Part shown: positions 17,299 to 25,446 of the stretch, in pieces
Layout: each line of letters begins with the position of its first letter
Numbering within the stretch: position 1 is the first letter of the stretch
Origin: an uncultured Bacteroidales bacterium
Lineage (GTDB): Bacteria > Bacteroidota > Bacteroidia > Bacteroidales > UBA932
Direction of reading: 5' to 3'
DNA length: 64,000 nucleotides
Assembly (NCBI GenBank): GCA_946405435.1
Contig: CAMJHF010000015.1
Location: forward strand, 1-64,000
Made by a program: the position numbers and the translations under genes
Notes under the pieces: generated by a model
What the model was told of the DNA's origin: nothing
What the model saw: only the letters and a program-made list of their open reading frames with translations
The model's database searches: none

Positions 17299-17457
17299 TT
17301 AATCAATTGTGCCCTCCGAATCACCGAAAGGATTGTTGTAATTAATGTTGGAATCGAATGTCAGATCCTCGTTGCTTTGGCAAAGAATCGAAGCGACCTC
17401 CGCGTATACTGGCTCGGCAAGCGGGCAATCATATATCAAACGTTGATACTTTTTCAT
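17299..17457 (-). CDS. Small ORF (52 aa) upstream of the lipoprotein gene
   Basis: MKKYQRLIYDCPLAEPVYAEVASILCQSNEDLTFDSNINYNNPFGDSEGTID; preceded on the minus strand by TATCTTTG about 19 bp before ATG. Confidence 0.5.
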   Translation of the reverse strand: MKKYQRLIYDCPLAEPVYAEVASILCQSNEDLTFDSNINYNNPFGDSEGTID

Positions 17458-17668
17458 TGTTTGGTTATTTTTTGCAAAGATACATAAATTATTTGCTCAT
17501 ATTGATTTGTGTTGGACGTGAAAATGAATTTTTTGTGAAGGGCGCGCGATTGGGTACGCGGAAGTTGTCTCCTCAGAAAAACCAACTGGGGAGAAAATGG
17601 ATTTTTGCGGTATAATTGACTCGACTGGTTTGATTGCTCCACCCAAGAAAAGAGCCGGGCGCCTCGTG

Positions 17669-18003
17669 GACAGAAATCGGCAAAAAATGTCCCGGCGGGG
17701 TGTTTTTTGGGGCAGCTGGGACAGAAATCGGCAGAAACTGTCCCGGCGGAGTGTTTTTGGGGGCATCTGGGACAGAAATCGGCAGAAACTGTCCCGGAGG
17801 AGTGCTTTTGGGAGCCTTGGGGACAGAAATCGGCAGAAATTGTCCTGGCGGAGTGTTTTTGGGAGCCACTTGGACAGAAATCGGCAAAAACTGTCCCGGC
17901 GGGGTGCTTTTGGGTGTCGCTGGTACAGAAATCGGCAAAAATTGTCTCGGCGTGGTGTTTTTTGGGGCAGCTGGGACAGAAATCGGCAAAAACTGTCCCG
18001 GAG
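17669..18003. repeat. 51-bp tandem array, about 6.5 units
   Basis: Units start at 17669, 17720, 17771, 17822, 17873, 17924, 17975 (exact 51-bp spacing); GGGACAG-N13-CTGTCCC stem-loop at unit junctions. Confidence 0.95.
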
Positions 18004-18043
18004 AAGGCGAATTCCTGTGTTATCGGCTGTTCTATGGCAGTTA

Positions 18044-18802
18044 TTACCCCATAACCACGTCCAGCACCATCATGAGCGCGAAGCCAAGGGCGAAGCCGAC
18101 GGTGGCGATGTTGGAGTGCTCGCCCTGCGAGGCTTCCGGAATCAGCTCTTCCACAATGACATAGAGCATGGCTCCGGCGGCGAAGGCCAGAAGGACCGGC
18201 ATCATTGGAGTGACTACGGACGCAAGAAGCAGGACCAGCACTGCGCCCAGAGGCTCCACAATGCCGCTCAGCGCACCTATGGCAAAGGACTTCCACCGGC
18301 TGTTGCCGGCTCCGCGCAGCGGCATGGAGATGATGGCCCCTTCGGGGACGTTCTGTATGGCGATGCCCACCGACAGCGCAAGGGCTCCGGCAATCGACAT
18401 TCCGCCGCCTCCTGCAATGGCTCCCGCCACTGCCACGCCCACGGCCATTCCTTCCGGGAAGTTGTGAAGGGTGACGGCCAGGGCCAGCATCGCTGTCCTG
18501 GAAAGCTTGCTCCGCGGCCCTTCAGGGCCGCCCATGGGGTGGATATGCGGTATTACCTGGTCCAGCATAAGCAGGAAGGCAAAGCCGCCCAGCAGGCCGC
18601 CTGTGACCTGCCAGATGCTTCCCATCTCCATGCCCGGAATGAGCAGCGACCATACGGATGCCGCCACCATGACTCCCGAAGCAAAACCCAGAAGGACTTT
18701 CTGAAGCCAGGCGGGCATGTCCCTTTTCATGAAAAATACGAAGCCACTTCCCAGGGCGGTCCCCAGGAACGGTACCAGCAATGCAACTATAACTGAACTC
18801 AT
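18044..18802 (-). CDS. ZIP-family metal transporter
   Basis: Polytopic; LHNFPEGMAVGVAVAGAIAGGG and AIQNVPEGAIISMPLRGAG ZIP motifs. Confidence 0.88.
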   Translation of the reverse strand: MSSVIVALLVPFLGTALGSGFVFFMKRDMPAWLQKVLLGFASGVMVAASVWSLLIPGMEMGSIWQVTGGLLGGFAFLLMLDQVIPHIHPMGGPEGPRSKLSRTAMLALAVTLHNFPEGMAVGVAVAGAIAGGGGMSIAGALALSVGIAIQNVPEGAIISMPLRGAGNSRWKSFAIGALSGIVEPLGAVLVLLLASVVTPMMPVLLAFAAGAMLYVIVEELIPEASQGEHSNIATVGFALGFALMMVLDVVMG

Positions 18803-20088
18803 TTCAGTTTCTGGTCCTCCTTGTGCCTGTATTGATTATTCTGCCATTTGCCGCCCTGGAAACGGTGCATCTCTTCGGTGAGGTGGTCCCAGCGGAGGGT
18901 GTCTCCGGCCTCGGGGTAGAATTCCCAGAATTCGCCGCCAAGGAAGGTGTAGAAGCGGCTGATGTCCGTACACATGCCGAAGGTCGGCAGGGTGGCGATG
19001 GGGATGTCCCAAGCCGTCGGATTGCCCCGCACCGTGCCCTCGAAATGCAGGCCGGCGGCCGTCAGGGTAAGGGTTCCGTCTCCGCATATTTCCGAGGTTT
19101 TGCCACCGGTAAGATATTTATAATCAGGAAGGAGGCCTACTTGCACCCGGCCGCTGTAGCTGAAGCCAGGCTCGCGCACGTCGCGCTCTGCACGCTTGCG
19201 CTCCAGCAGCGTCCAGTCGGTGACCAGCGGCGGGCACACCGATTCCGGGCCCACGGGACGGATGGCTCCGCACTCGTCAATCTCCACCTTGTTGCCGCAG
19301 GCCGTGCAGGTCAGAGTGGTGGCATCGTTTACCATCTTGTGCATGGCTCCGCACTTTGGACACATATATAGAAGTGTTTCAAGACTTTCTGCCGGCTTGC
19401 CCTTGGCGTCGAACTTGATCTTCTGTTCGGCATTCCACATGTAGTCGTCATGGGCCAGAAGGCGGTTCATCCTGTCCTCTATCTGCGTCTCCGTTAGCTG
19501 CGCGAGCTCTTCTGCCGTGAACATGCGGTCCACCACTACCTCCGTTCGGCCCGGGCGCTGCTTCTGGCAGTGTTTGGTGTTGCTGAGGTAGCCTCCCTTT
19601 ATCTTTGTGTAGTAGACATTTACACCGAGTTTTTTGAGCAGTTTGCCGGTGCCCCACATGACAGGCTGGCTCATGCCGGTGATGGAGTTCATCCCCTCCG
19701 GCATGAAGCAGATGTTCCCGCCCTCGCGGATGATGCGCATCATGGACTGTACGGCGTGGATGTCGGGGGTGAAATTGCGCTTCGGGATCACCTGCGCCAC
19801 CTTGAGCAGGATGCTGGTGGGAAAAACGAAGAATTCGTTGTAGCCGACCACGTAGTTGAGCCTTTTCGGCCATGCCACCGGCGCTGTGTAGACATAGTCT
19901 ATCCGGGATGCGTGGTTTGCTACCAGCACAATGGGGCCTTTGTCCCTGGACGGCCGCGCCTTGTAGATGAATTTGATTTTGAGGGGTGCGGCGATTATGT
20001 CTACGACAAGCCGCAGAAGCGCATACAGTACGGGATTCGGCTTGTGTTCGCGCTGTGCCTGGAGCCGTTCGGCAATAGTTTTCTTCAT
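18799..20088 (-). CDS. PlsC-type acyltransferase with C-terminal zinc-ribbon-like segment
   Basis: GPIVLVANHASRIDYVYTAP (HxxxxD-like), FMPEGMNSITGMS; CPKCGAMHKMVNDATTLTCTACG. Confidence 0.8.
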   Translation of the reverse strand: MKKTIAERLQAQREHKPNPVLYALLRLVVDIIAAPLKIKFIYKARPSRDKGPIVLVANHASRIDYVYTAPVAWPKRLNYVVGYNEFFVFPTSILLKVAQVIPKRNFTPDIHAVQSMMRIIREGGNICFMPEGMNSITGMSQPVMWGTGKLLKKLGVNVYYTKIKGGYLSNTKHCQKQRPGRTEVVVDRMFTAEELAQLTETQIEDRMNRLLAHDDYMWNAEQKIKFDAKGKPAESLETLLYMCPKCGAMHKMVNDATTLTCTACGNKVEIDECGAIRPVGPESVCPPLVTDWTLLERKRAERDVREPGFSYSGRVQVGLLPDYKYLTGGKTSEICGDGTLTLTAAGLHFEGTVRGNPTAWDIPIATLPTFGMCTDISRFYTFLGGEFWEFYPEAGDTLRWDHLTEEMHRFQGGKWQNNQYRHKEDQKLK

Positions 20089-20150
20089 CGGTTTGCAATT
20101 GATTCGCCTTGCAATTTAGCAAATGCGAGGCGAAAAAACAAACCGGAACC

Positions 20151-20537
20151 CTAGCGGGTGCCGGCTTCGCTCCAGCAGAACGGACCCGCCGCCCTCACGT
20201 CGCCCAGCAACCGCAGTTCCGACCCGGGAAGGGATATAGTGTAGTCGGCTCCCATGTAGGCGGTTTGTTCGGGGCTGTAGGGCACACGGTTGCCGGAGTA
20301 GTTTTCCGTCCTTGAAGTCTATGAACCGGGCGTCGTTCCATCCCCAGGACGCGCGGCTGTGGAAGCCTCCGTTCCGATAGTCGGCCTAGGCCTGTATCCC
20401 AAGGCTCCGTGAGCGGCCGGCGTTGGTCATCATGCGCCGTAGTCGGGAATGTTGAGTCCGGGGATGTAGCTGTCGAGCCGGCCCTGACTTTCGATGCCGT
20501 AACGCTCCACGGCCTCTCGTGAGATGGTGCATTAGGA
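20151..20537 (-). pseudogene. Remnant of a TonB-dependent receptor C-terminus
   Basis: Minus-strand pieces in shifted frames: VERYGIESQGRLDSYIPGLNIPDYG; YRNGGFHSRASWGWNDARFIDFKDGK; ENYSGNRVPYSPEQTAYMGADYTISLPGSELRLLGDVRAAGPFCW. Confidence 0.6.
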
Positions 20538-21308
20538 CTATCCGTGCCTGTAAAGCTTTCTGAATGCGCTCGGCGTCATTCCGCAGGAGCGTTTGAAAAA
20601 GCGTGTAAAATAAGCCTGGTCGGAGAGGCCTGCCCGGGAAGCGACATCTATGATTGGCAGGTCCGTGTCGCGTAACAGTTTTTTGGCCATGCGGATACGT
20701 GCGATGCCTATCCAGTCCCCGACGCTTTTTCCGGTTCCGGCCTTGACGTTGCGATTAAGCCAGTTCAGGGAAACGTTGTTTTTGGCGGCGTATTCGCCAG
20801 GGGTAAGCGGGGTATCTTCCTTGTCGAAAAGATGCTTCATAAAGGAGGATACCAGCGGCGATCCTGTCCACCCTCCGCGTATGTTCACCATGCTCAGGAG
20901 CAGGTCGATGCCCTTGGAGATAAAGCGCATGTTTCCAGCCTGCGCCGCGGCCGTGAGCATGTTGAACAATTCTCCCACGAACACCGCGTAGTCGAACCAG
21001 AAGGCTTTAATACATACGTTGTTGAGAACATGCAGACTCATCGGGTCGGGAAGTATGGACTCCACGAAATACCCCCTGTATCCCTTGCAGCCGTCGTAAT
21101 ATGGGATGGAGAAAGTGCGTCCCGGCGGAATGAGCATCAGATGTCCGGGCGAGCACAGTATAGATTCGCCCTTGTCTTCGAAGAGCATTTCGCCCTCTGT
21201 CAGGTATACGAAGCCTATTGCCGGAAGCGTCGTGTCCGGAACATCCTGGGGTGCGTGATTGCCACGCCGCACGTCCAGACGCTGTATGTAAAAAGACTGC
21301 GTGTTCAT
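20538..21308 (-). CDS. AraC-family transcriptional regulator
   Basis: C-terminal HTH: IARIRMAKKLLRDTDLPIIDVASRAGLSDQAYFTRFFKRSCGMTPSAFRK. Confidence 0.92.
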   Translation of the reverse strand: MNTQSFYIQRLDVRRGNHAPQDVPDTTLPAIGFVYLTEGEMLFEDKGESILCSPGHLMLIPPGRTFSIPYYDGCKGYRGYFVESILPDPMSLHVLNNVCIKAFWFDYAVFVGELFNMLTAAAQAGNMRFISKGIDLLLSMVNIRGGWTGSPLVSSFMKHLFDKEDTPLTPGEYAAKNNVSLNWLNRNVKAGTGKSVGDWIGIARIRMAKKLLRDTDLPIIDVASRAGLSDQAYFTRFFKRSCGMTPSAFRKLYRHG

Positions 21309-21401
21309 TGCCGGTATTAATTCTCCCGAACAAATTTAATAATTATTGAAAAAAATATCCAATTGATACTTTATTAACTATCGTTATATTTGCAGCCTGA
21401 T

Positions 21402-22241
21402 ATGTCTAAAGTAATTTTGATTACCGGTGGAAGTTCCGGTATAGGATACGAAGCGGCGCTGATGCTGGCGGCCAAGGGGCACACCGTTTACGCCGCAGCC
21501 CGAAGGGCCGACAAGCTTGAGCCGCTGGGGGAGCATGGAATAAAGACGCTCCTTCTGGACGTCAACGATGAAAAGTCTGCCCAAAGTTGCGTGCAGTCGG
21601 TGCTGGACGCCGAGGGACGCATAGACGTGCTGGTGAACAATGCCGGGTACGGCTACTTCGGACCGGTTGAGTGCGTGCCTCTCGAAGAAGCCCGCAGGCA
21701 GATGGAAACCAATGTGTTCGGTCTTTCTACCATGTGCCGTCTGGTCATTCCGCACATGCGCAGCCAGGGCAGCGGACGCATAATCAACATATCTTCGCTG
21801 GCAGGCCAGAGCTGCTTCCTTTACGGCGGATGGTATCACGTGTCCAAGTACTCCGTTGAGGCGCTCAGCGACTCGCTCCGCATAGAACTCAAGCCCTTCG
21901 GGATAGATGTGGTGAAGATAGAGCCCGGCGGCATACGTACCCAGTGGGGGCACATCGCCGGCGACCATCTGAAAGAGTGCACCGAGGGCAGCGTGTATGA
22001 GCCGTCGGCCGCAAAAGAAGCGGCGCTCCTGCACTACGGATATTCGTCGAATTATCTTACGTCGCCCACCGTAGTTGCCCGGGCCATTACCCGCGCTGCC
22101 GTCAACCGCCGCCCCCGCGTGCGTTACCGTGTCGGGCTCGGGGCCAAGTCCCTGGCCTTTCTGCACACGGTCCTGCCGGACCTCTGGTGGGACGCCGGCA
22201 TGCGGCTCCTCGGCGGGCCGCTTCGCACCCCAACCGCCTAG
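21402..22241 (+). CDS. Short-chain dehydrogenase/reductase
   Basis: ITGGSSGIGYEAA, NNAGYGYFGP, YHVSKYSVEALSDSLR. Confidence 0.92.
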   Translation: MSKVILITGGSSGIGYEAALMLAAKGHTVYAAARRADKLEPLGEHGIKTLLLDVNDEKSAQSCVQSVLDAEGRIDVLVNNAGYGYFGPVECVPLEEARRQMETNVFGLSTMCRLVIPHMRSQGSGRIINISSLAGQSCFLYGGWYHVSKYSVEALSDSLRIELKPFGIDVVKIEPGGIRTQWGHIAGDHLKECTEGSVYEPSAAKEAALLHYGYSSNYLTSPTVVARAITRAAVNRRPRVRYRVGLGAKSLAFLHTVLPDLWWDAGMRLLGGPLRTPTA

Positions 22242-22291
22242 CATCCCCTCACCTCCCGCCCCGTCCCGTCCCGTCCCGACATCCGAACCCA

Positions 22292-22663
22292 TAAAGCTCT
22301 GCGACCTTCCCCCTGGCCCAGAAGCACCAATCCTGGGCCCGCAGGCACACGAACTCCACCGTCCTGGCCCAGAAACGCCAATCTCGGGCCCGCAAGTGCA
22401 CCAACGCCATCGTTCTGGCCCGAAAACACCAATCTCGGGCCCACAAGCGCACCAACGCCACCGTCCTGGCCCGAAAACGCCGATCTCGGGCCCGCAAGCG
22501 CACCAACGCCACCGTTCTGGCCCAGAAACGTCAATCTCGGGCCCACAAGCGCACAAACGCCATAGTCCTGGCCCGGAAAGGCGGCGTTTCGTCACAAGTT
22601 TACGATTCTTTCGAAAGAATCAGCAAAACCTGCGCTCTGCCATTGGAAGGAAGCGCTCATTTT
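22292..22663. repeat. Module copy 1: 51-bp tandem array plus conserved tail
   Basis: CTGGCCC unit starts at 22313, 22364, 22415, 22466, 22517, 22568; tail GGCGGCGTTTCGTCACAAGTTTACGATTCTTTCGAAAGAATCAGC...CTGCGCTCTGCCATTGGA. Confidence 0.95.
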
Positions 22664-22715
22664 CATAGTTTTGCGGAAACCACCCTTTACAAACTTTAGG
22701 AGGATTTTTTTACTT

Positions 22716-23597
22716 ATGGAGGCCTTAGAAATTGTAAACATTGAAGCTCGAATATACTCCTTTCGAGACACCTATGTGATGATAGATAGGGACCTTGCCG
22801 AATTATATGGTGTTGAAACAAAAGTCCTTAACCAGGCCGTAAAAAGAAATATCGACCGTTTTCCAGAGTCTTTTCGCTTCGGTCTTTCAAAACTGGAGAC
22901 TCACGAACTGGTCACAAATTGTGACCGGTTCAATAACTTGAAACACTCTTCATCTTTACCATATGCATTTACAGAGCCTGGTGTCGCTATGCTTTCGGCC
23001 GTTCTTCATAGCCCAGCAGCTGTGAGTGTCAGTGTGAGAATTATGCAGGCATTCGTCGCAATGCGCCGATTTATGCTGGCAAACGCTCAAGTCTTCCAAC
23101 GGTTGGACAGATTGGAAGTTCGCCAGTTGGAGACCGACCAGAAGATTGATCGGGTTTTTGCCTGGCTGGACAGCCGAAAAGAAGAGAATAAGCAGTGCGT
23201 GTTTTTCGACGGCCAGATATATGATGCATACGAGTTCGTCTGCAAGCTGATAAAAAGCGCCGAAAAGCGCATTATTCTGATTGACAACTATGTAGATGAT
23301 ACAGTCCTGACGATGCTTGACAAGCGTAATGAAGGGATTGAGGCCTCTCTTTACACACAGAAGGTTGGAGAAGAATTCAAACTGGATCTCGCAAAGCACG
23401 ACGCTCAATACAGCGCTATCCCAGTCTTTATATTCAAGAAGTCTCACGACCGATTCCTAATTATCGATGAGAAGGTATATCACGTCGGAGCTTCGCTCAA
23501 GGACCTCAGGAAGAAGTGGTTTGCCGTTTCCTTTATGGAGGCGCAGGATGCCAGCGCCATCGCCGCCCGCATTGAAGCCGAAGCCGTAAGGCTCTGA
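22716..23597 (+). CDS. ORF6N-domain protein with PLD-like C-terminal domain
   Basis: IEARIYSFRDTYVMIDRDLAELYGVETKVLNQAVKRNIDRFPESFRFGLS; C-term KRIILIDNYVDDTVLTML...SHDRFLIIDEKVYHVGASLKDLRKKWFA (HxRx4D). Confidence 0.85.
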   Translation: MEALEIVNIEARIYSFRDTYVMIDRDLAELYGVETKVLNQAVKRNIDRFPESFRFGLSKLETHELVTNCDRFNNLKHSSSLPYAFTEPGVAMLSAVLHSPAAVSVSVRIMQAFVAMRRFMLANAQVFQRLDRLEVRQLETDQKIDRVFAWLDSRKEENKQCVFFDGQIYDAYEFVCKLIKSAEKRIILIDNYVDDTVLTMLDKRNEGIEASLYTQKVGEEFKLDLAKHDAQYSAIPVFIFKKSHDRFLIIDEKVYHVGASLKDLRKKWFAVSFMEAQDASAIAARIEAEAVRL

Positions 23598-23880
23598 GAC
23601 CTTCACCCTGGCCCGAAAATGCCAATCTCGGGCCCGCAAGCGCACCAACGCCACCGTCCGGGCCCGAAAACGCCAATCTTGGGCCCGAAAGCGCACGAAT
23701 ACCGCCGTCTGGGCCCAGAAACGCCAATCTCGGGCCCGCAAGCGCACGAATGCCGCCCTCGGGGCCCGGAAACACCGATCTTGGGCCCGGAAAGGCGGCG
23801 TTTCGTGACAGGTTTACGATTCTTTCGAAGGAATCAGCGGACCTGCGCTCTGCCATTGGAGGGATGCGCTCCTTCCTTTA
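23588..23880. repeat. Module copy 2: 51-bp tandem array plus conserved tail
   Basis: Units start at 23608, 23659, 23710, 23761; tail GGCGGCGTTTCGTGACAGGTTTACGATTCTTTCGAAGGAATCAGC...CTGCGCTCTGCCATTGGA. Confidence 0.95.
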
Positions 23881-24330
23881 GTTTTCCGAGTTTATTTTAG
23901 ATAGCTTTTCTATCAAACCGTCCAGCATGGCGTACAGCTCCGGGACGGTTGTGGGGGTAATGCTGCTGCACAGGACGGCAGTGCCTACCTTCTGGGGGAC
24001 ATCAGCAAGGGTTTCCTGCAGGCCGATGCCTTTTTTTGTCAGGCTGACAATGGTCTGGCGGGCGTCTGTGCTGCCGCGCTTCCGGCTTACCAGGCCCTCG
24101 GCTTCCATGCGCTTGAGCAGGGGAGTCACTGTGTTGGTCTCGAGTTTAAGGCGTTTTGCAATGTCATTTACCGGCTGCGCGTCCTTCTCCCACAGGACCA
24201 TCAGTACCAGATACTGGGGGTATGTGAGCCCGTGCTGCGAGAGCAGCGGGTGGTAGGCCTGCGTGAGAAGGCGCGAAGCGGTATACAGCCTGAAACAGAG
24301 CTGGTTGTCTAGCAGAAACCGTGAGTCCAT
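23878..24330 (-). CDS. MarR-family transcriptional regulator
   Basis: HGLTYPQYLVLMVLWEKDAQPVNDIAKRLKLETNTVTPLLKRMEAEGLVSRKRGSTDARQTIVSLT. Confidence 0.92.
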   Translation of the reverse strand: MDSRFLLDNQLCFRLYTASRLLTQAYHPLLSQHGLTYPQYLVLMVLWEKDAQPVNDIAKRLKLETNTVTPLLKRMEAEGLVSRKRGSTDARQTIVSLTKKGIGLQETLADVPQKVGTAVLCSSITPTTVPELYAMLDGLIEKLSKINSEN

Positions 24331-24866
24331 CAGAGCATTTCTTGGATGTCTTTCTCCATCTTTTCGGGAGTGACGGTGGGTGCGTAACGCTTGATGACGG
24401 TTCCGTCGCGGGAGATCAGGAACTTGGTGAAGTTCCACTTGATGGCGCTGCCCAGCAAACCCTTGGTCTCGCTCTTGAGATACTTGTAGATGGGGTGCGC
24501 ACCGACTCCGTTGACCTCGATCTTGGACATGAGGGGGAAGGTGACGCCGTGGTTGAGGCGGCAGAATTCATCAATCTCCTCGTCAGTTCCGGGCTCCTGG
24601 TGGGCGAACTGGTCGCAAGGGAAGCCGATGATTACCAGACCCTGGTCCTTGTACTTCTGGTACAGGGCCTCGAGGCCATCGTACTGGGGGGTAAAACCGC
24701 ATTTGGAAGCGGTGTTCACAATCATGAGGACTTTTCCTTCGTACTGAGCGAAGTCTACCTCGACGCCCTTGTTGTTCAGGGCCTTGAAATCGTAAATCTT
24801 TGCCATGGTGCTTTGTGCTGAAGCGTAAATGCTTGACAATAAAAGAAGTGCAGTTATTACTCTTTT
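24330..24866 (-). CDS. Glutathione peroxidase family protein, exported
   Basis: GKVLMIVNTASKCGFTPQYDGLEALYQKYKDQGLVIIGFPCDQFAHQEPG; signal peptide. Confidence 0.93.
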   Translation of the reverse strand, partial: KRVITALLLLSSIYASAQSTMAKIYDFKALNNKGVEVDFAQYEGKVLMIVNTASKCGFTPQYDGLEALYQKYKDQGLVIIGFPCDQFAHQEPGTDEEIDEFCRLNHGVTFPLMSKIEVNGVGAHPIYKYLKSETKGLLGSAIKWNFTKFLISRDGTVIKRYAPTVTPEKMEKDIQEML

Positions 24867-25321
24867 CATAACTGTTTGGTGAGCCAGTTTTGCAGACCGA
24901 TCTGCTCTATGAGGTCGAGCTGAGTCTCGCTCCAATACATGTCTTCTTCCTCATCAAGGGCGTAGGCCTTGAGAATATCATAGGTCTTGAAATCGTCGGC
25001 AAGAGACTGAGTGAGTTCCATAAGAGCGGGGACCTCCCTGCGGGAGACTTCCAGGTCGCTCTTGATGTAGTCCACGGGATTCTCGAACACGGGCATCTCG
25101 GGAGCGGTTTGTACCTTGGGAGTTGCGCCAAGGTCGAGTATGCGGTCGATGAACTTGTCTACCCAACCCATTTCTTCTTCTGCATGCTCGCTGTATTTCT
25201 CACCGAGAACGGAATAGCCCTGGCTGGCGAAGATCTTGCTTTGAACCTTGTGCTGGAGAGACTGTGCGGCGAGGCCGGTGGCATAGGCCTGCAGAACCGC
25301 GATAGATTTTTGCTTGTCCAT
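24866..25321 (-). CDS. Ferritin-like/Dps-bacterioferritin-type protein
   Basis: QAYATGLAAQSLQHKVQSKIFASQGYSVLGEKYSEHAEEEMGWVDKFIDRILDLGATPK...ALDEEEDMYWSETQLDLIEQIG. Confidence 0.8.
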   Translation of the reverse strand: MDKQKSIAVLQAYATGLAAQSLQHKVQSKIFASQGYSVLGEKYSEHAEEEMGWVDKFIDRILDLGATPKVQTAPEMPVFENPVDYIKSDLEVSRREVPALMELTQSLADDFKTYDILKAYALDEEEDMYWSETQLDLIEQIGLQNWLTKQL

Positions 25322-25344
25322 AATATTTATATTTTTAAAATTTA

Positions 25345-25393
25345 TATCGTTCACGATACAAATATAGACATTTATTTTTATATCGCAAACGAT
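25345..25393. promoter_or_regulatory. Two palindromic operator-like sites upstream of the ferritin-GPx-MarR operon
   Basis: TATCGTTCACGATA (25345-25358) and ATCGCAAACGAT (25382-25393), centres 36 bp apart. Confidence 0.5.
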
Positions 25394-25446
25394 TTAAATA
25401 TTTTTTTCGAAATTTTTTATATTTACGGCAATAAAATGTTCAGAAT

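Noticed and set aside
17669-18003. CRISPR array
   Set aside because: Units are near-identical throughout with no unique spacers, and no cas genes are present. The same applies to the arrays at 22.3, 23.6, 54.0 and 54.5 kb.
17597-18796. Long ORFs across the 51-bp array (for example 399 aa plus, 280 aa minus)
   Set aside because: The 51-bp unit is divisible by 3, so every stop-free frame stays open; the ORFs continue antisense into the ZIP gene. Treated as artefacts.
22244-22290. CCCGT microsatellite (GCCCCGTCCCGTCCCGTCCC)
   Set aside because: Short low-complexity run; not clearly part of the module.
22075-22668. Pro/His-rich ORFs (SGPQAHQRH repeats) at 22.1-22.7 and 23.5-23.9 kb
   Set aside because: Open only because of the 51-bp array; overlap real genes and the repeat tail.
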